DNA from: Tolypeutes matacus
Lineage: Eukaryota > Chordata > Mammalia > Cingulata > Chlamyphoridae
Direction: 5' to 3'
DNA length: 64,000 nucleotides
Assembly (NCBI GenBank): GCA_026826555.1
Contig: JAKSZT010053883.1
Coordinates: 23,527,900 to 23,591,899, forward strand
The position numbers were made by a program, and so were the translations under genes. The notes below the pieces were generated by a model. That model saw nothing but the letters and a program-made list of their open reading frames with translations. It was not told the origin of the DNA and searched no databases. Of the stretch, positions 55,540 through 64,000 are shown piece after piece. Each line of letters begins with the position of its first letter. The first letter of the stretch is position 1.

Positions 55540-55745
55540 CCTCTGAGAACCTGACAGTCCTGAAATCCTACAGCCTAATTCTCACGTCTTAGAATCTTCC
55601 CTTAATAGAATCCTAAAACGATAAAATCATGAGTTAGAATCTCAGGCTCTTAGAGTCTAAGTCTTGAACTTTTTATTTTAGTAGAATCTTAAAACTACAA
55701 AAGATTGAGTCAGAATCACAGGGTCCAAGCCTCATGTCAGAATCT
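55540..55745 (+). repeat. Degenerate AGAATCTTA-type internal repeats
   Basis: 'agaatct', 'tagaatc' and 'cctaaaa' words recur about every 25-45 bp (for example near 55590, 55608, 55637, 55684 and 55739). This may be a decayed tandem repeat or part of an old interspersed repeat. Confidence 0.4.
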
Positions 55746-55799
55746 TAGGATTTCCAAGATGTGAACCATCGTCTTGCTTAGATGCCCAACCTGCAGCTG

Positions 55800-56165
55800 A
55801 GTTTCCTACACAATGTTCCAACAAGTGGCCCCCAGGCTTCAGATCTCCCTCTAGCACCACTTTCTCCAGGAAGCCCTCCCTGATGACCCTGATGTGATCA
55901 GGTTCCCCCATCACAGGCTCTTGGCTCTGCCTGCACTGCTTTGTCATTCTACCATGGACATTGTTTTACGTTTATTTTCATGATTATATCATTCAGTTTG
56001 TCTGCTCCCATCTTACAAACTGTGAGCCCCTTGTGGGTGGGGGTAGGTTTTGGTCTGCTTTGCTCATTGCTATGTCCCTCGCATAGGACCTGACACATAG
56101 CAGATGCAATGCTCCATCAACGTTTGTCAAATGAATGATGAATAAATGAATGAATAAATGAGTGC
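55800..56165 (+). mobile_element. L2 3' end
   Basis: 'ccaggaagccctccctgatg', 'aaactgtgagccccttgtgg' and 'gacctgacacatagcagatg', followed by an (AATGAATA)n tail. Confidence 0.85.
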
Positions 56166-56394
56166 CAAAGCCAGTACTCTACCCAGAAAGCTACATGAAA
56201 CCTCCAATAGTGACATAAATGTCCCAGAAGGCTGGATGAGTGTCAGCATGATGTCTGGGTAACTGGGACCCTGAATGACCCTCACATGGGTGAGGGTGTG
56301 AGGTTGGAGCTTCCTCCCCCCCACCCCCGCCCGATTCTATTTTCATCTACAGAAAAGCACCTGGTCTCTGGTGTTCAGAGTGGCTTTATGGCTA

Positions 56395-56530
56395 CCGTGG
56401 GTAAGAGCATGGCTGTGGAGCGAGATGCCTGCATTCAAACCAGCTCCTCCGCCTCGTGGCTGAGTACCTGAGAACAAGTTACTTGACCTTCATGCCTCAG
56501 CTTCCCTAACAATAGAATTGGGATTGTGAG
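56395..56530 (+). mobile_element. MIR SINE
   Basis: 'gggtaagagcatggctgtgg' and 'acaagttacttgaccttcat' are MIR wording. Confidence 0.75.
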
Positions 56531-56984
56531 AGTTTCTGTCTCCATTTAAATGAACCAATCAAGTTCTTTGTGAGTTCAGTGTAACTACATATGTGTAGCC
56601 ACGTGGGAATTTTGGCACACCTGGCAGGTTTGGAGGCAGAACCCACTGAAGCCAACTTACATGGAGAACAGGATGCCAGGGCCACAGGGAAAGAACCCAC
56701 CCTAAAGGAGGTGGACCTAATCATGGGGCCGGGGGGTAGAGGAGGCCTGGATTTCTCAAAGTTTGGAGCTAGAGCCTGGACCCATGCTGCCCCACCCCAG
56801 CAGAGCCTGTGTCTGCCCTTGGAGGAGAAGTGCTGCATAAGGTGATTCTAAAAGAATTTGGGCCCCTGGGTACTCAAACCGCCCTGCTCTAGGACTCTTT
56901 TAAAAGACCCTGCCATGGGTGGTTAAATCAGGGGATCAGGGAGGGCCTGTATAAGGAGTGAAGGAGGAAGTCATTCAATAAAAA

Positions 56985-57110
56985 GCCTTCCATTAGAGGA
57001 AGCAGCAAGTGCAAAGGCCCTGAGGCAGAAACACACCTTGGTCTGTTGGAGGAATAACAAGATCTTGTTTGATTTCTTCAGGCTGGTAAGACCCTGAGAC
57101 TTCAGGGAAC
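56985..57110 (-). mobile_element. L2 fragment
   Basis: 'agcagcaagtgcaaaggccc' followed by 'tgaggcagaaacac' is reverse-complement L2. Confidence 0.6.
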
Positions 57111-57309
57111 ATTGAGAAAAGGGAGAGGATGCTCCCTGTAGGAGGTGCTGGGCACATAGTGGGTACTTAATAAAAGACTGAATGCGTTCAGTCCAGTGCC
57201 CTACATGACCAGAGGGACCCTGACATTGGATGCATTGGAAAGGGGGGTCAGGGTGTGAGGGGTCTGGGACCCCTTTAAAAGATCTGCCTCCAAAACAGCC
57301 TATATTAAC

Positions 57310-57440
57310 AAGAAGTTCCTTTATGAGCCCATTTCACAGCTAGGAAAAGTGAGTCACTTGGTCTGGGCCATATAGCCGGAAAGTGGCAGAACCAGGATCC
57401 ACACCTATGACCTGCAGACCCAGGAGGCTATGGTTTGTGG
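57310..57440 (-). mobile_element. MIR fragment
   Basis: 'atttcacagctaggaaaagt' and 'gaaagtggcagaaccaggat' are reverse-complement MIR. Confidence 0.65.
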
Positions 57441-57544
57441 ACTCTACCTCACCCCTTCTCTATGGACAAGACACTCTTCTGTGGGCAAGGCAAATGGCAC
57501 CCTCCACCATGTGGACCCCAGTACAGGCACTGACTGTGCAGGAG

Positions 57545-57700
57545 GCGCTGTGAGATCAGATGAACCTGGGCCTGCATTCTGCCTCCATCACTTGTTTGCT
57601 GGGTGATTTGGTGTGTGTTTACTGTATCCCTGTGGCTCAGTTTCCACTTCTGTAAAGTGGGAATGATAACATCTACCCTGGATGGCTGTTGTGGGGATCA
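57545..57700 (+). mobile_element. MIR SINE
   Basis: 'ctgtggctcagtttccactt' then 'ctgtaaagtgggaatgataa' is plus-strand MIR. Confidence 0.8.
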
Positions 57701-57745
57701 AATGTGTGTGTGTGTATGTGTGTGTGTATATATATATATATATAA
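57701..57745 (+). repeat. (TG)n(TA)n microsatellite
   Basis: A TG run passes directly into a TA run at the 3' end of the MIR. Confidence 0.95.
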
Positions 57746-57889
57746 AGATATAAAGAGAGTGGCCACAGTAGATGTTAAAAACATTCTCCAGGCATATAAT
57801 AAATAATAAGAAAATGTGTTCCCTTTCTTTGGAGAAAGGTCTGTTTTCCTTTCTTTCACTGATTTCAAGAGCTTTTTTCTTAACCACAC

Positions 57890-58110
57890 ATAGGGGGTAG
57901 TGGAAAGAACATGCTGCACAGACGCCAGGGGAGCCTGGGGTTCTAACCCATGTGCTGTTGCAGACTTGGTCAGGCTACTGCTCCTCTCTGACCTTCGGTT
58001 TCCTCGTCTATGAAATGACCTGGTGCCCCCTTGGAAGCTATCCTGAGGGTTGAATGTGGTGAGGTCAGTTGAGGGCCTAGCTTGGAGCTGGGTATCAAGT
58101 GGGCACTAAA
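57890..58110 (+). mobile_element. MIR SINE, near full length
   Basis: 'gggtagtggaaagaacatgc', 'cttcggtttcctcgtctatg' and 'gtatcaagtgggcactaaaa' occur in order. Confidence 0.8.
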
Positions 58111-58734
58111 ATATGCCAGACTGCTTCGTTTGGAGAAAGAAGCCCTGTTCTCTCTTTGAGCTCAGAGGCTTCCCTGGCTTCTAAATGGGCAGTGACAGGA
58201 AGGGTATCAAGGCCAGACGAGGGTTGTCTTTGTCACACTGTGGGAGATGCAGACTGATATGCTGAGAAGGCGCCCCATTTGGAAGTAAATTTTCATTACC
58301 CATTACTGAACACAGTTTTGTAAAATTGATTGCATCGCCTGTTCTCTGCATCTTTTAATTGCAAAACCCATTAGCTTTTTAGAAAAAGGTAGGGAAAATG
58401 GAGTCCCAACTGGCTTTCCAAACTCTGCCTTTTCTGGTGGCCACAGCAGGATGCCAGGGTATCTGCGGCAAGAAAGCTTTCTCATGAAAGTGTCTGCAGC
58501 CTCCAGCTGCTGGCCAAGAAGAACCTGAGACTCAGGGTGACTTAGGGGTTCAGCAAGACCCCCAGAACAGGTAGCTGGAGCCTCTGCTGGAACCTCCTAG
58601 AACAGAGGAGCTGAGCAGCCATGGGACAAAGGAGTGGATGCTCCCCAGTGATGGCTGGAATCGACCCCACATCATCCCCCCTCCTCTGCCCAGCACGCCT
58701 GGCTTGTCCGTCATTTCACTCAGTGCATGTATCT

Positions 58735-58855
58735 TTGTGCGACGTCAGCTTCACTATACACGTCTGCTTTGTTTACTGCTGTACCCCAGGGACTAGACTC
58801 TAGCACACAATATGTGTTAATATGAATGATGGATAAATGAAGGAATGAAGGAGCA
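58735..58855 (+). mobile_element. L2 3' end
   Basis: 'gtttactgctgtaccccagg' followed by 'gatggataaatgaaggaatg' is the L2 terminus. Confidence 0.7.
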
Positions 58856-59124
58856 AATTTCACCTTATTGGAAGGAAGAATTTTTGTAGTCAGGACTGTT
58901 CTGGTGTGGGAGTGCAGCCTCAGGAGGAGGGACAATTTGCTCTGTCATTGGGAGTGTTTGAAGGAAGCTGGGAGACCCATTGACAAGATGAGCTAGAGGA
59001 GATTTCGGCATTGACTGCGGCTGGGGGCATATTTGTTCTTCTGGTCTTTAGACATCCCCACTGGTGACCCCTTTCTTCCTCCTTTGCCCAGAGAGCCTGG
59101 ATTTCTCTTTCTTGTGGGGAGGCA

Positions 59125-59310
59125 GTGATTTGTTTTCAATCAAACATGAGTTCAAGTCCAGCCTCCACTATTATCCAGCTGGAAACTCTGGGAGCAAATA
59201 GCTTGCCTCTCTATGTCTTAGTCTGCTCATCTGTAAAATGTGGTTAATAATTCCTCCAGCCCCTGAGGCCTGTGGGGAACCAGATAGAAAAAGTACTTTG
59301 TAAAGGAATA
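59125..59310 (+). mobile_element. MIR SINE
   Basis: 'tgagttcaagtccagcctcc' and 'gtctgctcatctgtaaaatg' are plus-strand MIR. Confidence 0.8.
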
Positions 59311-60199
59311 AATGCACACAAACAGTAAATTAAAATTCCTCCAGCTCCTTAGGCCAATGAAGGCATTTGGGTGGGCTGAGAGCTACAAGAAGGGGTGCTG
59401 GATGCATCAGAGATTCTGCTGGGCAAGAGGCCTGGGCAGCCCGACTCCAGGGGCACAGGACCAGGATGTCCTGTCTTACAGCCTCCTGTCCCAGCACCTC
59501 TGTAGGGGGTAGTGGGAAGCAGGGGGTGGCAGGGTAGGAGTAGCAGCCGGGAAAGCCTTCAGTTCTTTCCTCCTTCCCATAAGCCTCACTCCCCTGCTCC
59601 AGCTGCTGCAACACATTTCAAATCAGGACAGCTCGATCCGTCAGCCCTAGCAGTGGATGAGATAGTTGCACACTCCATGGTGGAAGATAAAATCCAAGAG
59701 GAGGGGTGGGAGGGGCTCATGTGCTGCCTTCTAGGTATGCCAGTGAGCAGGCAGGCCTGAGGGGTGTGCCCCTGTTCCCCAACTTCCTGGGGCCAGCAGC
59801 ATAACCAGGGAGGTTGGGGAGAAGTCAGGGTGTTCAGGAAAATCAGGTATATGGGAGGGAGCCACGGCCTCTGGATCCTGCTGCCGGGGTTCTTTCTCAG
59901 ACATCGGATGCTGACACAGTTCAAATGAGCCCCAAGCTGGATCATGAGGTGGCTGTCAGGGTGCCCACCCCTGTGAGACTCCTGATTCTGGGACACACAG
60001 GGATTAACACAGAGGGCTCTTTGGAGCAGACACAGTGTCCCTAGGGCTCCCTGCAGAAGGTGCCTGGGCTGGCGTCTGTGGGGGAGAGCTCAGTGGGCCA
60101 CCAGGGGGTGAGGGAGTCTCCTTCCTCCCTAGAAGAAGCTGTGTGGAGTCCCCAGGGGCCTCGGGAAAGGAATTTTCCAGGGAAAGTGGGGAGGGTCAA

Positions 60200-60345
60200 T
60201 GGAGGTAAGAGTATGGGAGAGAGAACTGGCAGACCTGGGTCCAAGACCCCCTCAACCATTTACCTTGCAGGTCACTAAGGTACCAAACAAGCTTCTTGTC
60301 TGCAAAATGGGTTGTTGATGAGACCAACATCAGAGAGGTGACAAA
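60200..60345 (+). mobile_element. Degenerate MIR fragment
   Basis: 'cttcttgtctgcaaaatggg' after 'ctggcagacctgggtccaag' is MIR order. Confidence 0.55.
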
Positions 60346-60454
60346 TCTGCAAGTACCACACCCCCTGTAAAGCTCTTGGGACTCCTTTCATAACCTGCCA
60401 AATCACCCTGGACCCAGACACTAAATGTCCCAGCCCCAGTCCTGCCTCAGCTTA

Positions 60455-60655
60455 GCAAGTACAGAGTGGTAGAGCTTGCGTCAAGCAAGACCTGGGTTCA
60501 AATTCTGCCCTCAGGTCTTAACTTGGTGACATTGGACATGCCACTTGACCTCTCTGTGTCCCATTTTCCTCATCTGTAAAGTGAAGATAATAGCCCCTAC
60601 CACACAAGGCTGTTGTGAAGCAAAGTGTGTGGCACAGAGCAAGAGCTCAATAAAA
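60455..60655 (+). mobile_element. MIR SINE, near full length
   Basis: 'gagtggtagagcttgcgtca', 'gacctgggttcaaattctgc', 'ttttcctcatctgtaaagtg' and 'gcaagagctcaataaaaagg' give the complete MIR order. It is the best MIR in the window. Confidence 0.9.
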
Positions 60656-60660
60656 AGGAG

Positions 60661-60740
60661 TCATCTTCTTCCTCTCCTCCTTCATCCTCCCTCTTCCCTT
60701 TCACTACCTCTTTCTCTTCTCCTCCTTCCACTCCTTCTTA
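60661..60740 (+). repeat. Polypyrimidine (CTTCTCC)n tract
   Basis: CT-rich low-complexity tail following the MIR. Confidence 0.85.
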
Positions 60741-60744
60741 CCTT

Positions 60745-60905
60745 TTACTCTCCACATATTGAATTTTATGTAATCAGGACCATATGATTTTTTCACCTGC
60801 TGAGTCTTTTTTAACTCACCATACATCATAAGCACTTTCCCACAGCATTGAAAATTCCTCAAGTGCATGCTGTTAATAGCTTCATAATCGCCCCTCATTT
60901 AGCTG
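60745..60905 (-). mobile_element. Ancient LINE-1 (L1M) 3'UTR fragment
   Basis: 'aagcactttcccacagcatt' and 'gttaatagcttcataatcgc' resemble reverse-complement L1M 3'UTR. Confidence 0.45.
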
Positions 60906-61049
60906 CACTGTGATTTACTTCCCCGTCCCTGGCTCCTGATACTTAGAGGATCACAGCGTGTTTCTCTCATACCTCATCAGGCTGTGGAGAACGCTGTGGC
61001 CATCGTCTGCCTGAGCCCCTGACCACTTCCTCAGCACATCAAGAACAGC

Positions 61050-61310
61050 ACATTTCAAAGGCCCAGGGTCTTTATTCCCAAGTCACTCGACTGAAGAGCT
61101 CCCTGGCTGTTAGTCCCCGGAAGTCCATGCGGGTTCCTGTCTCACCTCAGATGCCTCAGGACAGGGAGTCCGAGGAGCCGCTAGCTTCTCACACTCTGGG
61201 CCTCTACTTACCCCACTGTTGTCATAGCCTCCCAGGTGGTCTCCCTCCCTTCAGTCCATCCAGTGCCTGGCACCCCGCAGGTGCTCAATAAACAGTGACT
61301 GAAGACAAAA
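61050..61310 (+). mobile_element. L2 3' end
   Basis: 'cagtgcctggcaccccgcag' followed by 'gtgctcaataaacagtgact' is the L2 terminus. Confidence 0.8.
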
Positions 61311-61429
61311 CTACCAGAATGTGCCTTCATGCCCTCGCCATGCGACCCCATCACTCTCCCATGCACAGCCTGGGCTCAAACTCCCCACCATTCGTCTTTC
61401 TTCTCTCCTCACTGCGTTCCACTGAAGAT

Positions 61430-61585
61430 GGTACAGAATGACGGCTAAGAACACAGACTCTGGGACCACACACCCAGGCCTGCAAGGTCCTTAGTCTTCC
61501 TGTGACTTCTCCGCAGTAAAGCTGGGACAGCAACACCTAGCTCACGGGTTATTGTAAAGGTTGACTGAAGTGTTGTTGAGGAAGT
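61430..61585 (+). mobile_element. MIR SINE
   Basis: 'gctaagaacacagactctgg' and 'tagctcacgggttattgtaa' fit MIR. Confidence 0.7.
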
Positions 61586-61699
61586 GCTTAGATTAGCACC
61601 TGTAGCTAGAAGTGCTAGATAAGTGAAGTTGAGATGCTACATGGCTTAAAGCCTCTAGGCCTGTGGGAGAGGCTTTTCCTGCTCACCCTTAGGCAGTGC

Positions 61700-62060
61700 T
61701 CCAGTCCTTCTGGGAACAAGAAGGATTAAACTTCCCTGCCATCTTGAAGTTATGTGGAGTCACGTGCCTAGATCTCCATAGTGGGTTGGAAGCAGAAGAG
61801 ACCTGTGACACTCACAGTCAGAAGCATGAATTTCCAGCGTGAGAGTCTCAGCGTTCCCTCTGCCTGCCCCAGGCATCACGGAAGAGGTCTTACTTTCTAA
61901 CAGTGGGGCCACAGTAGCAGTCTTGGTTTCTGAATCTCTGCCTGGAGAACAGTTGGCCTGAAAAGTCCCGTGGACCTTACGGTATGAGCCAAGAAATAAC
62001 CTTTGTTGTGCGAAGCTAGTGAGATTTGGGGTTGTTACTGCAGCAGAGCCTCACTTTTCC
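61700..62060 (+). mobile_element. Unnamed ancient mammalian repeat
   Basis: 'ccaagaaataacctttgttg' and 'gagatttggggttgttactg' are the 3' end of a common mammalian repeat also seen at 38760-39145. Confidence 0.5.
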
Positions 62061-62339
62061 AGATGACTCAGCAGAAGACAAGAAAGGACATAGTATGGGG
62101 GTCAGGCCCTTGCACCTGGTTGCAAACTGGAGAGCACCTGTCCTGTCACCACTCAGCTCCAAAGTCCTGCTGCAGGAAACCAGGTCCCAATGGCCACATC
62201 TTCCAAATTTTCAGGAGAAGCCAGAAATGAGGATTTTTATGTAAAATCTGTTAGCTTTAAGTGTTGGGAATTAAATCAGTTTTAAAAACCCTGATTGTAA
62301 GCCAGACATGCCCAGAGGCCACCTGTCATGCAAGACCCC

Positions 62340-62560
62340 AGGCCTCCATGACCAAATCTATCCTCTTTGCCTGGCATTCCAAGTCCCTCATTGTCTGCCC
62401 CAGACAGCCCCTGCACAGCTCCCAACCCCTGACCCTGAGCTCTGGCCACACCGGTCCACTGACAGGACATCTACCTGGGCCTCTGTCCATGTTGCTCCCC
62501 AGGGCCAGCTGGTGCCAGGGACAGGGTGTGGCCTCTGACATCAGTCCACTGGAATGCAGC
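62340..62560 (+). mobile_element. L2-like fragment
   Basis: 'ctggcattccaagtccctca' followed by 'ttgtctgccccagacagccc' is compatible with L2. Confidence 0.45.
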
Positions 62561-62574
62561 CTTGGCTTGCCACC

Positions 62575-62720
62575 CTATGGGAGCTGGGTGAGCTCTCTGA
62601 CCTTCAGTTTCCTCCTCTGTAAAATGAGGAGGAAAACGCCCACCTCCCAAGATGCTGTAGAGAGCCCTACAAACACTGTTTTAAAGGGCCTGGCATAGAG
62701 TGGGTAAACATCTCAATGAA
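62575..62720 (+). mobile_element. MIR SINE
   Basis: 'cagtttcctcctctgtaaaa' and 'gggcctggcatagagtgggt' are plus-strand MIR. Confidence 0.8.
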
Positions 62721-62960
62721 GGGGGAACTTTCTGGCAACTTCTCACCTCACTCCACTCACTTCAGTCCGACTCTCCACCCAATCTCCCTGCCCCCCTCTT
62801 CTTCACATGGTCCAGAACTGCAGCCTGATGGCTCATTCCGTCTCCCCTGGATCCCTCCGCCTTTGCCCCTCACAGTGCCCTCCTGTAATAAATCTCCTGT
62901 GTGTGCAACCCGGTCTTGGTGTCTGCTGATTGGAAGACTTGGACTAAGACAAGTTAGTGG
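62721..62960 (+). mobile_element. Candidate LTR 3' part
   Basis: 'gccctcctgtaataaatctc' followed by 'ttggtgtctgctgattggaa' has the poly(A)-signal-to-U5 look of an LTR end. The 5' border is unresolved. Confidence 0.35.
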
Positions 62961-63171
62961 TCTAAGGAAACAGGTGGCAAGGTGGGGCTTTGGGCCTGGC
63001 TCCCCTACCCCTGGTGGAAGAGGGCATCATCCTAATGGGAGGAAGAGTGGACATAGTTAATACTTGGCATAAAGTGGTGGCTCTGCTGAATATTTCCCTG
63101 GGATTGCCTGGGAAAATGTCCCTGTGGAGGAGCACACTGTGGCAAAAGTGGTGACTTGGATATTCAAAAGA

Positions 63172-63210
63172 TGTGGGGGGGGGAAAGAGTGGGTGGGGGT
63201 GGGTGGGGAA
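63172..63210 (+). repeat. G-run tract with G-quadruplex potential
   Basis: A nine-to-ten-base G run, then several (T)GGGTGGGGG runs within 40 bp. Confidence 0.75.
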
Positions 63211-63693
63211 GTCTATAAAGGGACAAAGCCTACAAAGACAGGGGAATTGGCTGGTTACCACTGAGTTGTATCCATATCTTGTAGAGGGATAAGGAGAGAC
63301 TGGGGGCTCTTAACAATCCCTTAATGGCTAAGTGTGAGAGCCAGAGGGCCTCTGGGTAGCTCACAAAGAGGCCCTTATCTCCTACAGTGGAAAAGCAGAC
63401 TCAGCTGAGCAGTTGACCAAAGATCTAATTGTTAGAGTTGTAGAGTCCCAGAGATATGTGAATGTTCAACCAAGGCAGGCCTGTTATACAAAGGCCAGGC
63501 CCCTGGTGGGAAAATCTCTGACACATGGGGCAAGGGCATCTGAGGACATTGACTCTGCAGCCCTCCCCAAACCCTCTGGGCTGCTGAGGTAGCCCACCCT
63601 TCCCTAGGAAGAGCCAGAACCCTACTGAGCTGAAAGATGCTGCAGAGGCCTCTCCTGGGCAAGGTAGCAGATACTCCTACGTGAAACTGATCC

Positions 63694-63980
63694 TACCTCC
63701 TTTCCAGCTGGCAGGCTGATAGGGTCAAGTCCCAGCATAATGTAGCTAGGCATTCTGGGCCTGATAAGGGTGGTGACTATACACCAAAAGAGCAGAAAGA
63801 ATTAGCTAATAACGTGTGCTTGCAGGAGCTAGGGGAGCACTCTGGAGCTGTGTTTAAATCAAGGAAGCCAGCAGGAAAGGTAATTTATTGACTGGGAGGC
63901 ATTTATGAGGACACACTATTTAACAATCCAGCAAGGACCCCTGGGAATGAGGCAAACTTAGCTGCTTGTGTGGCTCTTAG
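63694..63980 (+). pseudogene. Degenerate coding-like stretch at the window edge, possibly retroelement-derived
   Basis: One plus-strand frame stays open for about 65 codons (63694-63889), meets a TGA at 63890, then continues in the same frame for about 26 codons to a stop near 63970. The hydrophilic, charge-rich translation looks coding. With an LTR-like end about 0.75 kb upstream, it could be part of a decayed endogenous retroelement internal region. I do not recognise the protein and the element runs off the window. Confidence 0.3.
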
Positions 63981-64000
63981 AAGCCTGTAAGAAGCTATGG

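Overview
This window is a 64-kb stretch of placental-mammal nuclear DNA. I find no protein-coding gene, tRNA, rRNA, CRISPR array or bacterial feature. The longest open frame is about 200 codons and looks like chance, and no stretch shows an exon series with splice sites and a recognisable protein. It therefore reads as intergenic or deep intronic DNA.

The host is most likely a xenarthran (armadillo, sloth or anteater). The evidence is: (1) a tRNA-Ala-like SINE of the xenarthran DAS type at 39704-39790 with an exact 8-bp target-site duplication; (2) several relatively well preserved LINE-1 3' ends of a type I associate with xenarthran genomes; (3) at least six copies of one lineage-specific-looking solo-LTR superfamily, three with perfect 5-bp duplications. 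These family names come from memory of consensus sequences, not from a search. Mammal-wide MIR and L2 fragments fill much of the rest.

Layout. 0-6.3 kb: a young L1 3' end on the minus strand, MIR fragments, an old L1 3'UTR and a 1.6-kb L2 copy. 6.3-10.8 kb: the 5' two-thirds of an ancient L1 with tandem 5' monomers, an ORF1 region and an ORF2 region, split by a solo LTR. 10.8-14.3 kb: retroelement remnants, a Tigger-type DNA transposon and a truncated LTR. 14.3-18.7 kb: three L1 3' ends in one orientation, a 100-N assembly gap inside a poly(A) tail, and an L1 reverse-transcriptase fragment. 18.7-27 kb: MIR/L2-rich single-copy DNA. 27-33.2 kb: four more solo LTRs. 33.9-35.4 kb: two candidate LTRs of a different kind. 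37-40.9 kb: old L1 3' ends carrying nested MIR, hAT-like and SINE insertions, then another solo LTR. 41-64 kb: mostly L2 and MIR fragments, some unclassified old repeats, a few AT-rich non-repetitive islands that could be conserved regulatory elements, and a possible retroelement entering at the right edge.

Nothing here forms a pathway. The history readable from the sequence is layered insertion: L2/MIR and ancient L1 first, then solo LTRs, the SINE and younger L1 copies. The most unusual observation is a pair of about 96%-identical (by eye) L1 3' ends in opposite orientation 17 kb apart. Both carry the same roughly 130-bp AT-rich sequence beyond the usual L1 3' end, so they may share a 3'-transduced segment. 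I found no convincing undescribed gene system.
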